In this document: positions 1 through 8,996 of the stretch, in pieces
Numbering within the stretch: the stretch's first letter is position 1
How the letters are laid out: every line of letters begins with the position of its first letter
NCBI GenBank assembly: GCA_013334925.1
Contig: JAAXWP010000002.1
Span: 62,001-126,000, forward strand
Source of the DNA: Chlorobiaceae bacterium
GTDB lineage: Bacteria > Bacteroidota > Chlorobiia > Chlorobiales > Chlorobiaceae
Reading direction: 5' to 3'
Length of the DNA: 64,000 bases
Program-made: the position numbers and the translations under genes
Notes under the pieces: model-generated
What the model was told of the DNA's origin: nothing
Database searches by the model: none
Seen by the model: only the letters and a program-made list of their open reading frames with translations

Positions 1-2
1 AA

Positions 3-515
3 ATCCTCGATGCTTCGATCCCCTGTCTCGGCATCTGCCTCGGCCTCCAGGTGATGGTCAAGGCCTCGGGCGGGAGCATTGAACCTTGTGCACTGAAAGA
101 GACCGGCTTTCATGAACCCGATGGAGAGCCGTATACGGTATCCCTGACGCCTGAAGGCCGAAATGACCGACTCTTCAAAGGTCTGGCGGATCGGCTGAGA
201 GTGTTTCAGCTGCATGGCGAAACGGTCGTCCCCACACCAGAAATGTCATTGCTGGGCACCGGAAAAGGATGCCGCTTCCAGGTTCTGAGAATCGGCGGCA
301 ACGCCTGGGGACTCCAGTGTCATTTCGAAATGACCCGCAGCATGTTCGAAACGTGGACTGAACTCGATCCCGACCTCAGGGCGATGGACAGAAACACGTT
401 GCTTGCCGATTTCGACCGTATCGGCCCAGAGTACACGAACACCGGTCGAACCCTGCTCCTGAATTTCCTGGAGGCGGCCGGACTTGTTGATGTGTTGCCC
501 GAATCGGCATCATGA
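3..515 (+). CDS. Class I glutamine amidotransferase, 5' end missing
   Basis: The gene enters the window from the left, so its start is not visible. In frame from position 3 the protein reads into CLGICLGLQ, the nucleophile elbow of class I (triad) glutamine amidotransferases, with the catalytic Cys codon at 36-38. Near the C-terminus WGLQCHFE supplies the His and Glu of the triad. It is therefore a GATase1 domain that frees ammonia from glutamine in the cytoplasm. About 170 residues are visible, close to a full domain, so little is missing and it is probably a stand-alone protein of the GMP-synthase-like subgroup. The acceptor of the ammonia is unknown. Its stop overlaps the photolyase start (ATGA at 512-515), which suggests translational coupling. 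Confidence 0.85.
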   Translation: MLDASIPCLGICLGLQVMVKASGGSIEPCALKETGFHEPDGEPYTVSLTPEGRNDRLFKGLADRLRVFQLHGETVVPTPEMSLLGTGKGCRFQVLRIGGNAWGLQCHFEMTRSMFETWTELDPDLRAMDRNTLLADFDRIGPEYTNTGRTLLLNFLEAAGLVDVLPESAS

Positions 516-1900
516 AGACGATCTCCCCTCAGGTTGACCCGAGACGAGTACGTGCGCTGAACTCCGTACCCGACAGAACAGGACCGGTCATGTACTGGAT
601 GTCGCGTGACCAGCGCGCGCGGCACAACTGGGCACTGCTCCATGCGTGCCAGAAAGCGAACGAACTCGGCCAGCCGCTCGAGGTGGTGTTCACCCTGGCT
701 CCGAACTTTCTGGACGCTCCGTTTCGCCATTACGATTTCATGTTCAGGGGACTGCAGGAAACGGAATCCGCGCTTCGAGCGCTCGGTATCCCGATGAACG
801 TCCTTTCAGGAGAGCCCGGAACTCTTCTGCCAGCTTATGCCACCGAACGTCGGGCCGGAGCGATTATCACCGACTTTTCTCCCCTGAAGCTCACCAGAAG
901 CTGGAAAACAGCGATCGCAGAACGACTGGAATGCCCGTTGTACGAAGTCGATGCCCACAACATCGTCCCCTGCTGGTTGGCGTCGACGAAACAGGAGTTC
1001 GCAGCCAGGACCATCCGCCCGAAGCTTCACGCCCTCCAAGAAACCTTCCTGACTCCGTTTCCCGATCCCGAAGCACATTACCAGCCATCCTCGCTCATCA
1101 GTCCAACGGTGGACTGGTCAATGATTGCCGACGGAATCCGTGCAAACCGCTCGATCGGGCCGTCAGACGCTCTGCCACCTGGTGAAAAGGCCGCAGCAAA
1201 TCGACTCCGTCAGTTCATCGCCCGTAGCCTTCAGGAGTATGCTGAAAAGAGAAATGACCCGAACAGCGGTTGCGTATCACAGCTCTCCGCCTACCTCCAC
1301 TTCGGCCAGATCAGCGCGCAGCATGTGGCCCTGTCGGTCATGCAGAGCGGATCTTCTGTTGCCGATCGTGACGCGTTCATCGAAGAGCTCTTCGTCAGAA
1401 GGGAGCTCTCCGATAATTTCTGTTTCTATAACCCCGATTACGACACCTTCAACGGTATTCCTGCATGGGCCAAAGCGACCCTTGCCGACCACGCTGAAGA
1501 TCGACGGGATTACCGCTATTCACTCGAAGATTTCGAAGCTGGAAGGACACACGACCCTCTCTGGAATGCCGCACAGAAGAGCCTCGTCGGAACCGGGCTC
1601 ATGCATGGGTACCTGAGAATGTACTGGGCGAAGAAAATTCTCGAATGGAGCGCCAGCCCGGTTACGGCATTCGAAACAGCCGTACTGCTGAACGACCGTT
1701 ACGCACTCGACGGGCGTGATCCCAATGGCTACACCGGCATCGCCTGGTCGGTCGGAGGTCTGCACGACCGCCCGTGGTTCGAACGGCCGGTCTATGGCAA
1801 GATCCGTTACATGAACGCCTCCGGCTGCGCCAGAAAGTTCGATGTCCAGCGATACATCCGGGAGATCGGCAGGCAAGACACGCTCTTTCCGGATACCTGA
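512..1900 (+). CDS. phr: Class II CPD photolyase
   Basis: Deoxyribodipyrimidine photolyase, which uses light and FADH to split cyclobutane pyrimidine dimers. At 462 residues it has the usual length. It belongs to class II rather than the E. coli PhrB class: the N-terminal MYWMSRDQR (about residue 28) and the C-terminal block with GYTGIAWSVGG, HDRPW and GKIRYMN are class II signatures. The N-terminal half is the alpha/beta antenna domain and the C-terminal half the helical FAD domain. The start overlaps the amidotransferase stop by 4 nt. Repair of UV damage fits a phototroph. Class assignment is from recognised motifs; activity is inferred. Confidence 0.93.
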   Translation: MKTISPQVDPRRVRALNSVPDRTGPVMYWMSRDQRARHNWALLHACQKANELGQPLEVVFTLAPNFLDAPFRHYDFMFRGLQETESALRALGIPMNVLSGEPGTLLPAYATERRAGAIITDFSPLKLTRSWKTAIAERLECPLYEVDAHNIVPCWLASTKQEFAARTIRPKLHALQETFLTPFPDPEAHYQPSSLISPTVDWSMIADGIRANRSIGPSDALPPGEKAAANRLRQFIARSLQEYAEKRNDPNSGCVSQLSAYLHFGQISAQHVALSVMQSGSSVADRDAFIEELFVRRELSDNFCFYNPDYDTFNGIPAWAKATLADHAEDRRDYRYSLEDFEAGRTHDPLWNAAQKSLVGTGLMHGYLRMYWAKKILEWSASPVTAFETAVLLNDRYALDGRDPNGYTGIAWSVGGLHDRPWFERPVYGKIRYMNASGCARKFDVQRYIREIGRQDTLFPDT

Positions 1901-2274
1901 CGGCTCTACCTGCACACTTGAAGGTGTTGCCGGGAAGATCTTCATGCAAAGGCTGCCCTACCAGCCTTCTGACTGACTGTCTGCTGGTCGATACGGCCAT
2001 TTTCGAAAAACGACAGGTGATCAGACCGATGACTTGCAGGGGGCCACTGCAGTGAGAGATAACCTCCTCTTCAGAAATGTTTCAACGTATCCCCGTTACC
2101 CGGTTCCCGCACCACCGGTGGCTGACAGACAGGCTCAAACCCGACTGATCACGACGCGTTACACAGTGAACCGGTTACTGCCGGAAACACGACGGGCCAG
2201 GTGATCCGGTATTCCCGGTCAGCACCTGGCCTGTCAGAAAGGCGGTATATAAAATCGAACGAAAAAAACGGATC
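1901..2274. other. Convergent intergenic region with hairpin
   Basis: This lies between the ends of the photolyase and RNase R genes. I see no gene. The only structure is the inverted repeat at 2195-2231, listed separately. Confidence 0.5.
2195..2231. terminator. Possible bidirectional terminator hairpin
   Basis: GGCCAGGTG (2195-2203) pairs perfectly with CACCTGGCC (2223-2231), and the loop carries a further CCGG/CCGG pairing. It sits 44 nt past the rnr stop and between convergent genes. There is no T-run on either side, so it may be a structured 3' end rather than a classical intrinsic terminator. Confidence 0.45.
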
Positions 2275-4653
2275 TCAGGCCAGCGTGAGGTCGATGGTCC
2301 TCCGGGTCATGTCGACCTCATGCACCTTGACCTTCAGGCGCTGTCCGATCTGAAGCCTGCGTTTCTTGCGTTTGCCGACCAGCGAATAGCTCGATTCGTC
2401 GTACTCGTAATAGTCGTCGTTGAGGTTACGCATGTGCACCAGCCCCTCGATCGCGAAATCCACCATCCTGACATAAATGCCATACTCGGTAGCGCCCGAT
2501 ATGACGCCGGAATAGACCTTGCCGAGATGAGTCGACATGTACTCGACCTGTTTGAGCTTGATCGATTCGCGTTCAGCTTCGACAGCGACCTTTTCCCGCT
2601 CGTTCGAGATCTGGCATACGGACTGGATGCGGCCGGCGATTTCAGTCAGACGCTGTGGAGCGATCTTCTTGCGCTTTTTGCGCAGTCCTTCATACTCGAA
2701 CAGCAGACGATGCACGATCAGGTCGGGATAACGTCTGATCGGCGAAGTGAAGTGGGTATAGTGCTCGAAACCAAGTCCGAAATGGCCTGCGTTTTCAGGC
2801 GAGTAGACCGCCTTGGACATGGAACGCAGCACCAGTTCGTTCACCAGGAACTCGACGTTCGTGCCACGCACTTTCTGGAGCAGTTCCCTGAGCGCCTTGG
2901 AGGAAACGGTCGCGCTTTCACGCCCCTTGCGATCGAGTTTGAGGTCGAAGCCGATTTTCCTCACGAAGTTGGCGAGTACCGAGACCTTCTCCATCTGCGG
3001 TGCACCGTGGATGCGGTAAATGACCGGATGCGGAACCTTGTCGTTCTCGGCAAAGACCGTCGTCAGGTATTCGGCGACTTTCCTGTTTGCAAGAAGCATG
3101 AACTCCTCGATGAGCCGATGGCTGGAGAGACGCTCCTTCTTGATCACTTCAACCGGCTCGCCCTTGCTGCCCAGCTTGAAGCGAACCTCTTCGGTCTCGA
3201 AATCGATACCACCACCGCCGAATCGCTGTTCGCGCAGCGCGGTACTGATCGAGTTGAGCAGCTTCAGCTCCTTGGCATAATCTCCCTTGCCGGTATCGAT
3301 GATCTGCTGAACATCTTCATAGGTGAAACGGCGTTTGGAGTGAATCACCGTCTTGCTGAACTCGTGCTTTTTCACCTCTCCTTTGGCGGTCAGGGTGAAA
3401 AAGATCGAAAACGCCATACGGTCCACACCGGGATTGAGGCTGCAGACTTTCTCCGACAGATGCGATGGCAGCATCGGTATGACCCGGTCCACCAGATAGA
3501 CCGAAGTCGCCCGCTTGAGCGCCTCACGGTCCAGATCGGAATTCTCGGGAACATAATGCGACACGTCCGCGATATGGACGCCGACCCTGTACAGGCCCCT
3601 TGACAGAGACTCGATCGAAAGGGCGTCGTCGAAATCCTTCGCATCGACCGGATCGATGGTGAATACCGTCTTGTCACGAATGTCGAGACGGTCCTCCAGA
3701 TCGGCATCGGTGATCTCTTCCCTGATTCCCGAAGCGAATTTCAGCAGTTTCTCATCGAAGGTTTCGTCGATACCAAGCCCCCTGGCGATGGCACTTACCT
3801 CGACGTTGGATTCGCCAGCCGCGCCGAGAATCTCGATAACCCTGGCCTGCAGGGCTCCGTTTTTCTGAAACTGAAGATCGCCAGCCAGCACCTTGTCGCC
3901 GGCCTTGGCTTTCGCCGCAGCCTTGATCGGGATGTGAATCTCCGGCAGGATCTTGCGCTGGTCCGGTTTGAGCAGGAACCGGCGATTTTCACGATGCAGG
4001 GTACCGACCACCGTCGTCAGGCGGCGGGTGATCACCTGGGTCACGATACCTTCGCAACGCTGATGGGGCGACTGCCTGGATACGTAAGTGTCAGGGACTT
4101 TCGTTACCAGCACCTCCACCTCATCCAGGTGCAATGCGTCGCCGAGCTTGTCAGCCGACACGAATACATCGTCATCGAAACCATCCACATCGACGAAACC
4201 GTAACCATTGGGATGGGTCGTGAGTTTTCCGGTGTAGGTCTTGTCGACCTTGTAGCGCTCTTTTCCAGGAATCGGGAACGGCTCCTTCTGGACCAGATGC
4301 TCCTCATAGGTATCAGCCTCGAATCCGGCCCAGCCGTAGCAGCGGTCACTGTCTTTGTCGATGACGCCGTCCTCCTGCAGCTTGTGCAGGACATACCAGA
4401 AACCGGGAAGCTGGCGAGACTCGCCATACCCCATCTTTCTGGCCAGTTCCACCGAACGGAAACGTTCGTTTTCGTGATCGGTCAGAAAGGATATGATCTC
4501 GGCAGCCAGTGAGCTTTCACCGCGTTTGAACAGGAATTCGTTGATCAGGATATGATCGTTCGCCCGGACTTTATCATCGGCGTGCCTGCTGGCCGGCCTG
4601 TTTTTCTTTTTTTTCGGGGGGCGAGTCTTGAAAGTCTTTCGTTGTCTTGTCAC
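2275..4653 (-). CDS. rnr: Ribonuclease R
   Basis: A 3'-to-5' hydrolytic exoribonuclease of the RNB (RNase II/R) family, degrading structured RNA in the cytoplasm. Domains in order: a basic Lys-rich N-terminus; a winged-helix region (about 30-100); two cold-shock OB domains (about 125-260); the RNB catalytic domain with the Asp cluster [15 protein letters not shown] (about 320-340); and a C-terminal S1 domain (about 710-785). The 792 residues match RNase R rather than the shorter RNase II. The longest open frame begins with GTG at 4653 and lacks a clear Shine-Dalgarno, so the exact start is unsure, although the basic leader looks real. The gene is monocistronic and convergent with phr. Confidence 0.95.
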   Translation of the reverse strand: MTRQRKTFKTRPPKKKKNRPASRHADDKVRANDHILINEFLFKRGESSLAAEIISFLTDHENERFRSVELARKMGYGESRQLPGFWYVLHKLQEDGVIDKDSDRCYGWAGFEADTYEEHLVQKEPFPIPGKERYKVDKTYTGKLTTHPNGYGFVDVDGFDDDVFVSADKLGDALHLDEVEVLVTKVPDTYVSRQSPHQRCEGIVTQVITRRLTTVVGTLHRENRRFLLKPDQRKILPEIHIPIKAAAKAKAGDKVLAGDLQFQKNGALQARVIEILGAAGESNVEVSAIARGLGIDETFDEKLLKFASGIREEITDADLEDRLDIRDKTVFTIDPVDAKDFDDALSIESLSRGLYRVGVHIADVSHYVPENSDLDREALKRATSVYLVDRVIPMLPSHLSEKVCSLNPGVDRMAFSIFFTLTAKGEVKKHEFSKTVIHSKRRFTYEDVQQIIDTGKGDYAKELKLLNSISTALREQRFGGGGIDFETEEVRFKLGSKGEPVEVIKKERLSSHRLIEEFMLLANRKVAEYLTTVFAENDKVPHPVIYRIHGAPQMEKVSVLANFVRKIGFDLKLDRKGRESATVSSKALRELLQKVRGTNVEFLVNELVLRSMSKAVYSPENAGHFGLGFEHYTHFTSPIRRYPDLIVHRLLFEYEGLRKKRKKIAPQRLTEIAGRIQSVCQISNEREKVAVEAERESIKLKQVEYMSTHLGKVYSGVISGATEYGIYVRMVDFAIEGLVHMRNLNDDYYEYDESSYSLVGKRKKRRLQIGQRLKVKVHEVDMTRRTIDLTLA

Positions 4654-5126
4654 TCAATTGCTGTTGATTGTTACAAATAGTCTCATAAAGTTCTCTGAAG
4701 AAAACTGTTTCGGGCGTCATCGTCTCCCAATTCGATATGCATCGCCCCTCAGGGAGTTCACGGTGATAAAAGCGGAAAACATCATATCACCATCCCTGTT
4801 TTCAAAGGATTTTAAGGTCAATGCATTTCAAAATCACGTATAAATAGACAAATGCATCGATGCTTTACAAAGCAAACACATGTGACCTGATAGAACTTAA
4901 TATACGCAATTCCGGAATGCTTTAACGAAAAGCTTGACGCAGTGAGCGCCAGGAAAAAAAGCCTCAGCCTTGATCTGAGACAACAGCCTCCGGTAGTCGC
5001 CGGGACAATAAATTCGTAAATTTATTGCAGGCTGTTGCAGGGCTGTCTATCTCTCGTATCGCCGTTTGGGAAATGTAGTGCTGCAACCACAACCGGGTAC
5101 CACACGGCTCATCGTCTGGAGGAAGC
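4654..5126. other. Intergenic region with nested inverted repeats
   Basis: There is no supported gene in this 473-bp stretch upstream of rnr and of the small Cys protein. It is AT-rich near 4800-4920, compatible with divergent promoters. At 4981-5037 an outer 9-bp stem CAACAGCCT/AGGCTGTTG encloses an inner AT-only stem, CAATAAATT (5006-5014) with AATTTATTG (5019-5027). Confidence 0.5.
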
Positions 5127-5342
5127 ATGGGTCAGAGCGACAGGCTTTGCAAAAACTGCTGTTACTGGCAGAGAACCGTAGCGGAGGATATTCAGGAAGG
5201 CACCTCACAGGAAACCCTTGGGATTTGCAGACTCATTCCACCGGCAGTACTTGAATCCGGCACCAGATGGCCAATGACAAAAGAGAGCGACTGGTGTGGT
5301 GAGTTCGATCATCTCGGTCCGGACGCCGCCAACGAATTCTGA
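5127..5342 (+). CDS. Small Cys-rich WCGEF protein
   Basis: A 71-residue protein that I recognise only as a recurring small uncharacterised type. It has CKNCCYW near the N-terminus, GICR in the middle, then PP...W P-T and a closing DWCGEF motif. The Cys spacing (C-x2-C, C, C) suggests a small metal site, zinc or iron, but no function should be assigned. The start is well supported: GGAGG lies at 5118-5122, 4 nt ahead of the ATG. It stands alone, downstream of the nested inverted repeats and convergent with the perR-like gene. The fixed Cys/Trp pattern argues for a real gene in spite of its size. Confidence 0.7.
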   Translation: MGQSDRLCKNCCYWQRTVAEDIQEGTSQETLGICRLIPPAVLESGTRWPMTKESDWCGEFDHLGPDAANEF

Positions 5343-5538
5343 ATCTTTTCGTTTTGAAGCTGGCCTGGATGGTTCATGTATTCCTGACCATCTGAGAAAA
5401 TACCTGAATCATCCAGGTTGCCTTACCCGGGGAGCCTTACCCCTGGAACATCACAAGGCCCCGGCCCGCATACTGATGCGTGAACCTCATGATAACCGGC
5501 ATTTCACATAGCCCCGATAGCTGATCGAACAGCTGCAC

Positions 5539-6015
5539 TTATTTCCAGGCAGAACCTTCCCGCAATGATCGCCCTTCAGATGATCGACAGGTCGGGCAGA
5601 TCACACGAAACACGACATTTTTCCCAAGCAGTTCAAAACCACTTGCATCAGCCTGAGGCAGGCAACCATGATCCGGCAACGGATCATCGATATCGAACAT
5701 TGCACCACACGAAACACAGTGCATATGACTATGAGAGCCCATATTGGCGTCGAAACGCCTGACACCGGTGCGCGATTCGACGATATCGATCAATCCGGTC
5801 TGATAAAAGGTCATCAGGGTTCGGTTTATCGTATCGAACGACAAGCCGGGAAAATCGTCTCTAAGCGCCTGAAAAACATCATCGGTCGACGGATGAGCCC
5901 CCGACTCCATCAGATAGCGATAGATCGCAACCCTCTGGAGGGTAATCTTCATCCCATGCTCACGGCAATGGCGGGTGAAAGACTCGATATCTGCTGTTCG
6001 TATAGACTGACTCAT
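5539..6015 (-). CDS. Fur-family regulator, PerR-like
   Basis: A 158-residue metal-dependent transcriptional repressor of the Fur superfamily. It has an N-terminal winged helix (HGMKITLQRVAIYRYL, about 20-35), a DNA-recognition segment (LSFDTINRTLMTF) and a C-terminal dimerisation domain whose structural zinc site is seen as CVSCG and CPTC. It is transcribed divergently from the peroxiredoxin across a 227-bp region holding a 15-bp near-palindrome of Per-box shape. That context favours peroxide sensing (PerR) over iron uptake control (Fur). Peroxide sensing would use His/Asp metal ligands; HSHMHC at about 94-99 fits. Autoregulation is likely. The PerR reading is inferred. Confidence 0.85.
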   Translation of the reverse strand: MSQSIRTADIESFTRHCREHGMKITLQRVAIYRYLMESGAHPSTDDVFQALRDDFPGLSFDTINRTLMTFYQTGLIDIVESRTGVRRFDANMGSHSHMHCVSCGAMFDIDDPLPDHGCLPQADASGFELLGKNVVFRVICPTCRSSEGRSLREGSAWK

Positions 6016-6046
6016 GAATTCTCAATAAGGTGATGTCAACAAGGCA

Positions 6047-6061
6047 ATTAACGATTGCTAA
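6047..6061. promoter_or_regulatory. TTAACRATYGTTAA-type motif upstream of perR-like gene
   Basis: ATTAACGATTGCTAA here is one member of a recurring palindrome, consensus TTAACRATYGTTAA. Closer copies occur at 22931-22944, 26022-26036 and 26124-26138. The regulator is unknown. Confidence 0.35.
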
Positions 6062-6138
6062 CACCCATTTCGTTCCACCGCGCCCTGAACAGCACGTCAT
6101 CCATGAGGTTACGTGAACCCAATTTTTAAGAATGATTT

Positions 6139-6153
6139 GTAATTAAGAATTAC
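6139..6153. promoter_or_regulatory. Candidate Per box
   Basis: GTAATTAAGAATTAC is a 7-1-7 near-perfect inverted repeat of the length and AT-richness of Per boxes. It lies between the divergent perR-like and peroxiredoxin genes and just upstream of a -35 element (TTGACA, 6164-6169). A repressor bound here could block both promoters. Confidence 0.6.
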
Positions 6154-6163
6154 TCTTATTTAA

Positions 6164-6192
6164 TTGACAAAAAGCGAGGAAATCACTCAAAT
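6164..6192 (+). promoter_or_regulatory. Housekeeping-type promoter of peroxiredoxin gene
   Basis: TTGACA at 6164-6169 and TCAAAT at 6187-6192 are separated by 17 bp. A GGAG ribosome site follows near 6232, shortly before the ATG at 6243. Confidence 0.5.
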
Positions 6193-6242
6193 GAGAACCA
6201 TAACCAATACGTAATACATCATCGAAAAAAAAGGAGAACATC

Positions 6243-6914
6243 ATGTCAAATCACGAACAGGAACAGTACGTTTACGAACAGCTTTCGATGCCTCTGCTGG
6301 GAGATGAATTTCCCGAGATGCATGTTCAGACCACCCATGGGGCCATGAATATTCCGGAAGATCTCAAAGGATCCTGGTTTGTTCTGTTCAGCCACCCTGC
6401 AGATTACACTCCGGTATGCACGACCGAGTTTCATGCATTCCAGGAACGGGTAGCCGACTTTGATGCACTTGGTTGCAAGCTCATCGGCATGACGGTGGAC
6501 CAGGTATTTTCTCACATCAAATGGGTGGAGTGGATCAAAGAAAACCTTGACACCGAGATCACGTTTCCGATCGTTGCGGCTAACGACCGTATAGCCCTGC
6601 AGCTCGGAATGCTGCATCCCGGCAAGGGGTCGAATACCGTGCGTGCCGTATTTGTCGTGGATCCCGAAAGCAAGGTTCGACTGATCCTGTACTATCCGCA
6701 GGAGATTGGCCGGAACATCGACGAAATTGTCCGTTCGGTAAGGGCTCTTCAGGTATCGGACAAGAACAGAGTTGCCATTCCGGCTAACTGGCCGAAGAAT
6801 ACCCTCATCAGGGACAGAGTTATCATTCCTCCGGCAAACAATATCGAAGACGCGAAAAAACGCCCTTCGCAATACGACTGCTATGACTGGTGGTTCTGCC
6901 ATCGGGAACTCTGA
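6243..6914 (+). CDS. Peroxiredoxin, Prx6 (1-Cys-like) type
   Basis: A thiol peroxidase of the AhpC/TSA superfamily that reduces H2O2 and organic peroxides in the cytoplasm. The peroxidatic Cys lies in [13 protein letters not shown] (about residues 51-63), with a conserved Arg further on. The 223-residue length and the long C-terminal arm ending in [13 protein letters not shown] are typical of the Prx6-like group of archaea and anaerobes, where extra C-terminal Cys residues act in recycling. It is divergent from the PerR-like regulator and followed by a strong terminator, so it is a single-gene unit probably induced by peroxide. The reductant is not identified here. Confidence 0.93.
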   Translation: MSNHEQEQYVYEQLSMPLLGDEFPEMHVQTTHGAMNIPEDLKGSWFVLFSHPADYTPVCTTEFHAFQERVADFDALGCKLIGMTVDQVFSHIKWVEWIKENLDTEITFPIVAANDRIALQLGMLHPGKGSNTVRAVFVVDPESKVRLILYYPQEIGRNIDEIVRSVRALQVSDKNRVAIPANWPKNTLIRDRVIIPPANNIEDAKKRPSQYDCYDWWFCHREL

Positions 6915-6936
6915 AGCAGCCCCGGACTGAAAGGGT

Positions 6937-6980
6937 CAAACGAAAAAAGCATGGAATCACAACCATGCTTTTTTCGTTTG
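6937..6980 (+). terminator. Strong intrinsic terminator after peroxiredoxin
   Basis: An 18-bp perfect stem, CAAACGAAAAAAGCATGG (6937-6954) with its complement at 6963-6980, and an 8-nt loop. The right arm carries six T's. It lies 22 nt after the stop. Confidence 0.85.
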
Positions 6981-7072
6981 AATACTGCAGAAACAGCCTG
7001 TGCCGGCTACGCCTGAATGACGATCATCCGGAACAAAATGACCTCAGGCCCGTGCCCGGAGAAAAAGGGAAA

Positions 7073-7570
7073 TCAGCCAGCCTTCTGTTCCGCTGCGAGA
7101 GCTCCGTCAACCAGATGCTTCACATCGACAATATCCTGAGGCCGACCTGCGGCCATTTTCGCCTCGATCAGATGTCGCCTGCTTATGAAATGGACCATGA
7201 CGCCATCGATGGTCATTGACTCCCGCTCGGCCCAGGCCGCTTCAAACGATACCCCCCTGAGCGTGAGCATATCGTCGATCCTCATAGGAGGTCGCCCCAT
7301 CTGGTAAAAAAAACCGGGTTGACAGAAATCCTCATATGACATACCTGCCAATGGTGCTTTAAGCTCCTGGAGAACACTGAAAACCGCCTTTGCGTTCTCG
7401 GGATCCGATGCGGTCCAGATATCGATATTCCAGGTGTATCGTGGTCTCGAATACCACATGACGGCGCAACCGCCAAAGATGAGGTAGCGCACGTGGTGAC
7501 GTGCGAACAGAGTCAGGACCTCTTTTACTTCAGCCCTTTCGAGAATTGAATGTTTGAATCGATCTTTCAT
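7073..7570 (-). CDS. Nucleotidyltransferase-fold protein (AbiEii/DUF6036-like)
   Basis: A 165-residue protein with the start of a DNA-polymerase-beta-type nucleotidyltransferase fold: a FGGCAVMWYSRPRYT block (about residues 33-47) followed by a short D-x-D-like motif. In active members the motif is D-I-D; here it reads N-I-D, so the first metal ligand is replaced by Asn and catalysis may be lost. The C-terminal half, with a predicted ISRRHLIEAK helix, matches the usual arrangement of small minimal nucleotidyltransferases found in toxin-antitoxin or abortive infection modules. No partner gene lies next to it, so it is a solitary copy of unknown role. Confidence 0.65.
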   Translation of the reverse strand: MKDRFKHSILERAEVKEVLTLFARHHVRYLIFGGCAVMWYSRPRYTWNIDIWTASDPENAKAVFSVLQELKAPLAGMSYEDFCQPGFFYQMGRPPMRIDDMLTLRGVSFEAAWAERESMTIDGVMVHFISRRHLIEAKMAAGRPQDIVDVKHLVDGALAAEQKAG

Positions 7571-8042
7571 GACTAACCTGATGGTTCAAACGGCACTGCA
7601 CATTCCTATATTTTTCAGTCGTCAGAATTACATGGCCTCCGGGATCGGGGCGATTCGTCTGGACAACAGACCACAGGTATCTGACAAATGCCAAAGTAAA
7701 CTGTTCAAAAACCGGAACCGAGCCAATTAAAAGGTATTGACCTGAAGACAACACCCCGACGCTTAGGCTCAGCGTCGGCAAATGCGACCCGGTGTGGCGG
7801 CTCCCAAATCATTATGCAAAAGCCGTGCCAGCCATGCACTAGCGAGCCACTCCCTGAGCTTGTTCAGCGTCAGCAAAGGTTTGACAAGGCAAAAAACTTA
7901 CCGATATCCGAATGACGAACATCATACCGGACTGCTCAACTCATCTCACAATGAGAACTGGGCTTCACAATTAAACAATGCATTCTGCGGGTGCCTGTGG
8001 CGATGAGATCTTGAAATTCATGACGTTACCACTGGAGATGGA
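7571..8042. other. Intergenic region, no gene recognised
   Basis: 472 bp without a convincing gene. Short open frames here look random. One perfect 8-bp hairpin, CCGACGCT (7756-7763) with AGCGTCGG (7771-7778) and a 7-nt loop, has no T-run. The stretch could be a decayed gene, but nothing in it is recognisable. Confidence 0.45.
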
Positions 8043-8996
8043 TCAGTGAAGTTCTCTGCGGGCAAGGACGACTCCGGGAATCAACGGTAACCATAGCGTA
8101 AAACCTCGCAGCAGGAGTGTCGCGGCAAGTGCTCTGTCGACCGGAACACCGAGCATGAACAGGAGTGCGACAGCGGTGACCTCGAACGATCCCAATCCCA
8201 GCGGAATCAGGCTGAGTAAAGCGACGATCGAAGCCACGATGAAACTGGGAAATGCCACGGCCATGGAAACATGACTACCCACGGCCTGCAGCATCACCCA
8301 AAGGGTTGCGGAATCGAGGAGGAAAACAGCGGTCTGAAACAGGGTCGCTTCAATGAGCGGCAATGGACGGCGGACCAGGTCATCCGGCACACCGGAATAG
8401 GTTTTCAGCATGCCTGCCAGATGAGGCAACCGTGTCATCAGGGCGGGCAGCGGACGATCATCACCAAGGCGATTCAGCAGCAGTACGACAACGGGAATCG
8501 ATACCGATACCACCAGAAATATTCCCCCCAGCAGTACCATCCAGCTTTTGAGGTCGTGGTAACTCCAGAACATGAAAAACGCGGCCGCAGCCACCAGTAC
8601 ATAGGCGATGTAGCTGGAAAGAATGCCAAGCAGCATGACACCCATCCCCTGCTTTCCTGAAACGTTGCGCTGCCGAAACGAATTGACGATGAAGGCAATG
8701 CCGCTGATCCCTCCCGAAGGCAGCGCCTGATCGGCAAAAAGTTTGGCAACAGCGAGCGGAATGAGCTGAAGCAAGGGATAATGCACCCCGCTGTAATGAA
8801 ATCCCCGATACCAGACCAGCGCCAGGGACACATAGGTGCAAACCTGCAGCAGCAAAGCCATGAGAAACCAGAAGGGATCGATTCCCCGTAACAGATCAAA
8901 AAACCTGATCAGCTCGGCACGATGGATGACGAGCAGGATCAGGCCGGAGAGCAGCAGAATTCCGGCAAACAGACTGCTGAAAGCCCCCTTTTTCAT
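8043..8996 (-). CDS. Flippase-like / LPG synthase TM-domain membrane protein
   Basis: A 317-residue integral membrane protein of the UPF0104/AglD family (lysylphosphatidylglycerol synthase transmembrane region, flippase-like). It starts MKKGAFSSLFAG and has about eight hydrophobic segments. The family signature LPSGGISGIAFIV (about 105) and the closing PLGLGSFEVTAVALLF block (about 270) are visible. The C-terminal aminoacyl-transferase domain of MprF is absent. Members move lipids or lipid-linked molecules across the inner membrane. A longer open frame runs upstream to 9431 but lies inside the ATPase gene; the ATG at 8994-8996 overlaps the ATPase stop as ATGA and is the sensible start. Coupling to the cation ATPase suggests a shared envelope or ion-stress role. 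Confidence 0.8.
   Translation of the reverse strand: MKKGAFSSLFAGILLLSGLILLVIHRAELIRFFDLLRGIDPFWFLMALLLQVCTYVSLALVWYRGFHYSGVHYPLLQLIPLAVAKLFADQALPSGGISGIAFIVNSFRQRNVSGKQGMGVMLLGILSSYIAYVLVAAAAFFMFWSYHDLKSWMVLLGGIFLVVSVSIPVVVLLLNRLGDDRPLPALMTRLPHLAGMLKTYSGVPDDLVRRPLPLIEATLFQTAVFLLDSATLWVMLQAVGSHVSMAVAFPSFIVASIVALLSLIPLGLGSFEVTAVALLFMLGVPVDRALAATLLLRGFTLWLPLIPGVVLARRELH

Noticed and set aside
2320-3603. 427-codon plus-strand open frame
   Set aside because: It is the exact antisense of RNase R, which has clear domains; codon bias alone keeps the opposite frame open.
7782-8006. 74-codon frame in the 7.6-8.0 kb gap
   Set aside because: It has no ribosome site and no similarity that I recognise to transposases or other proteins.
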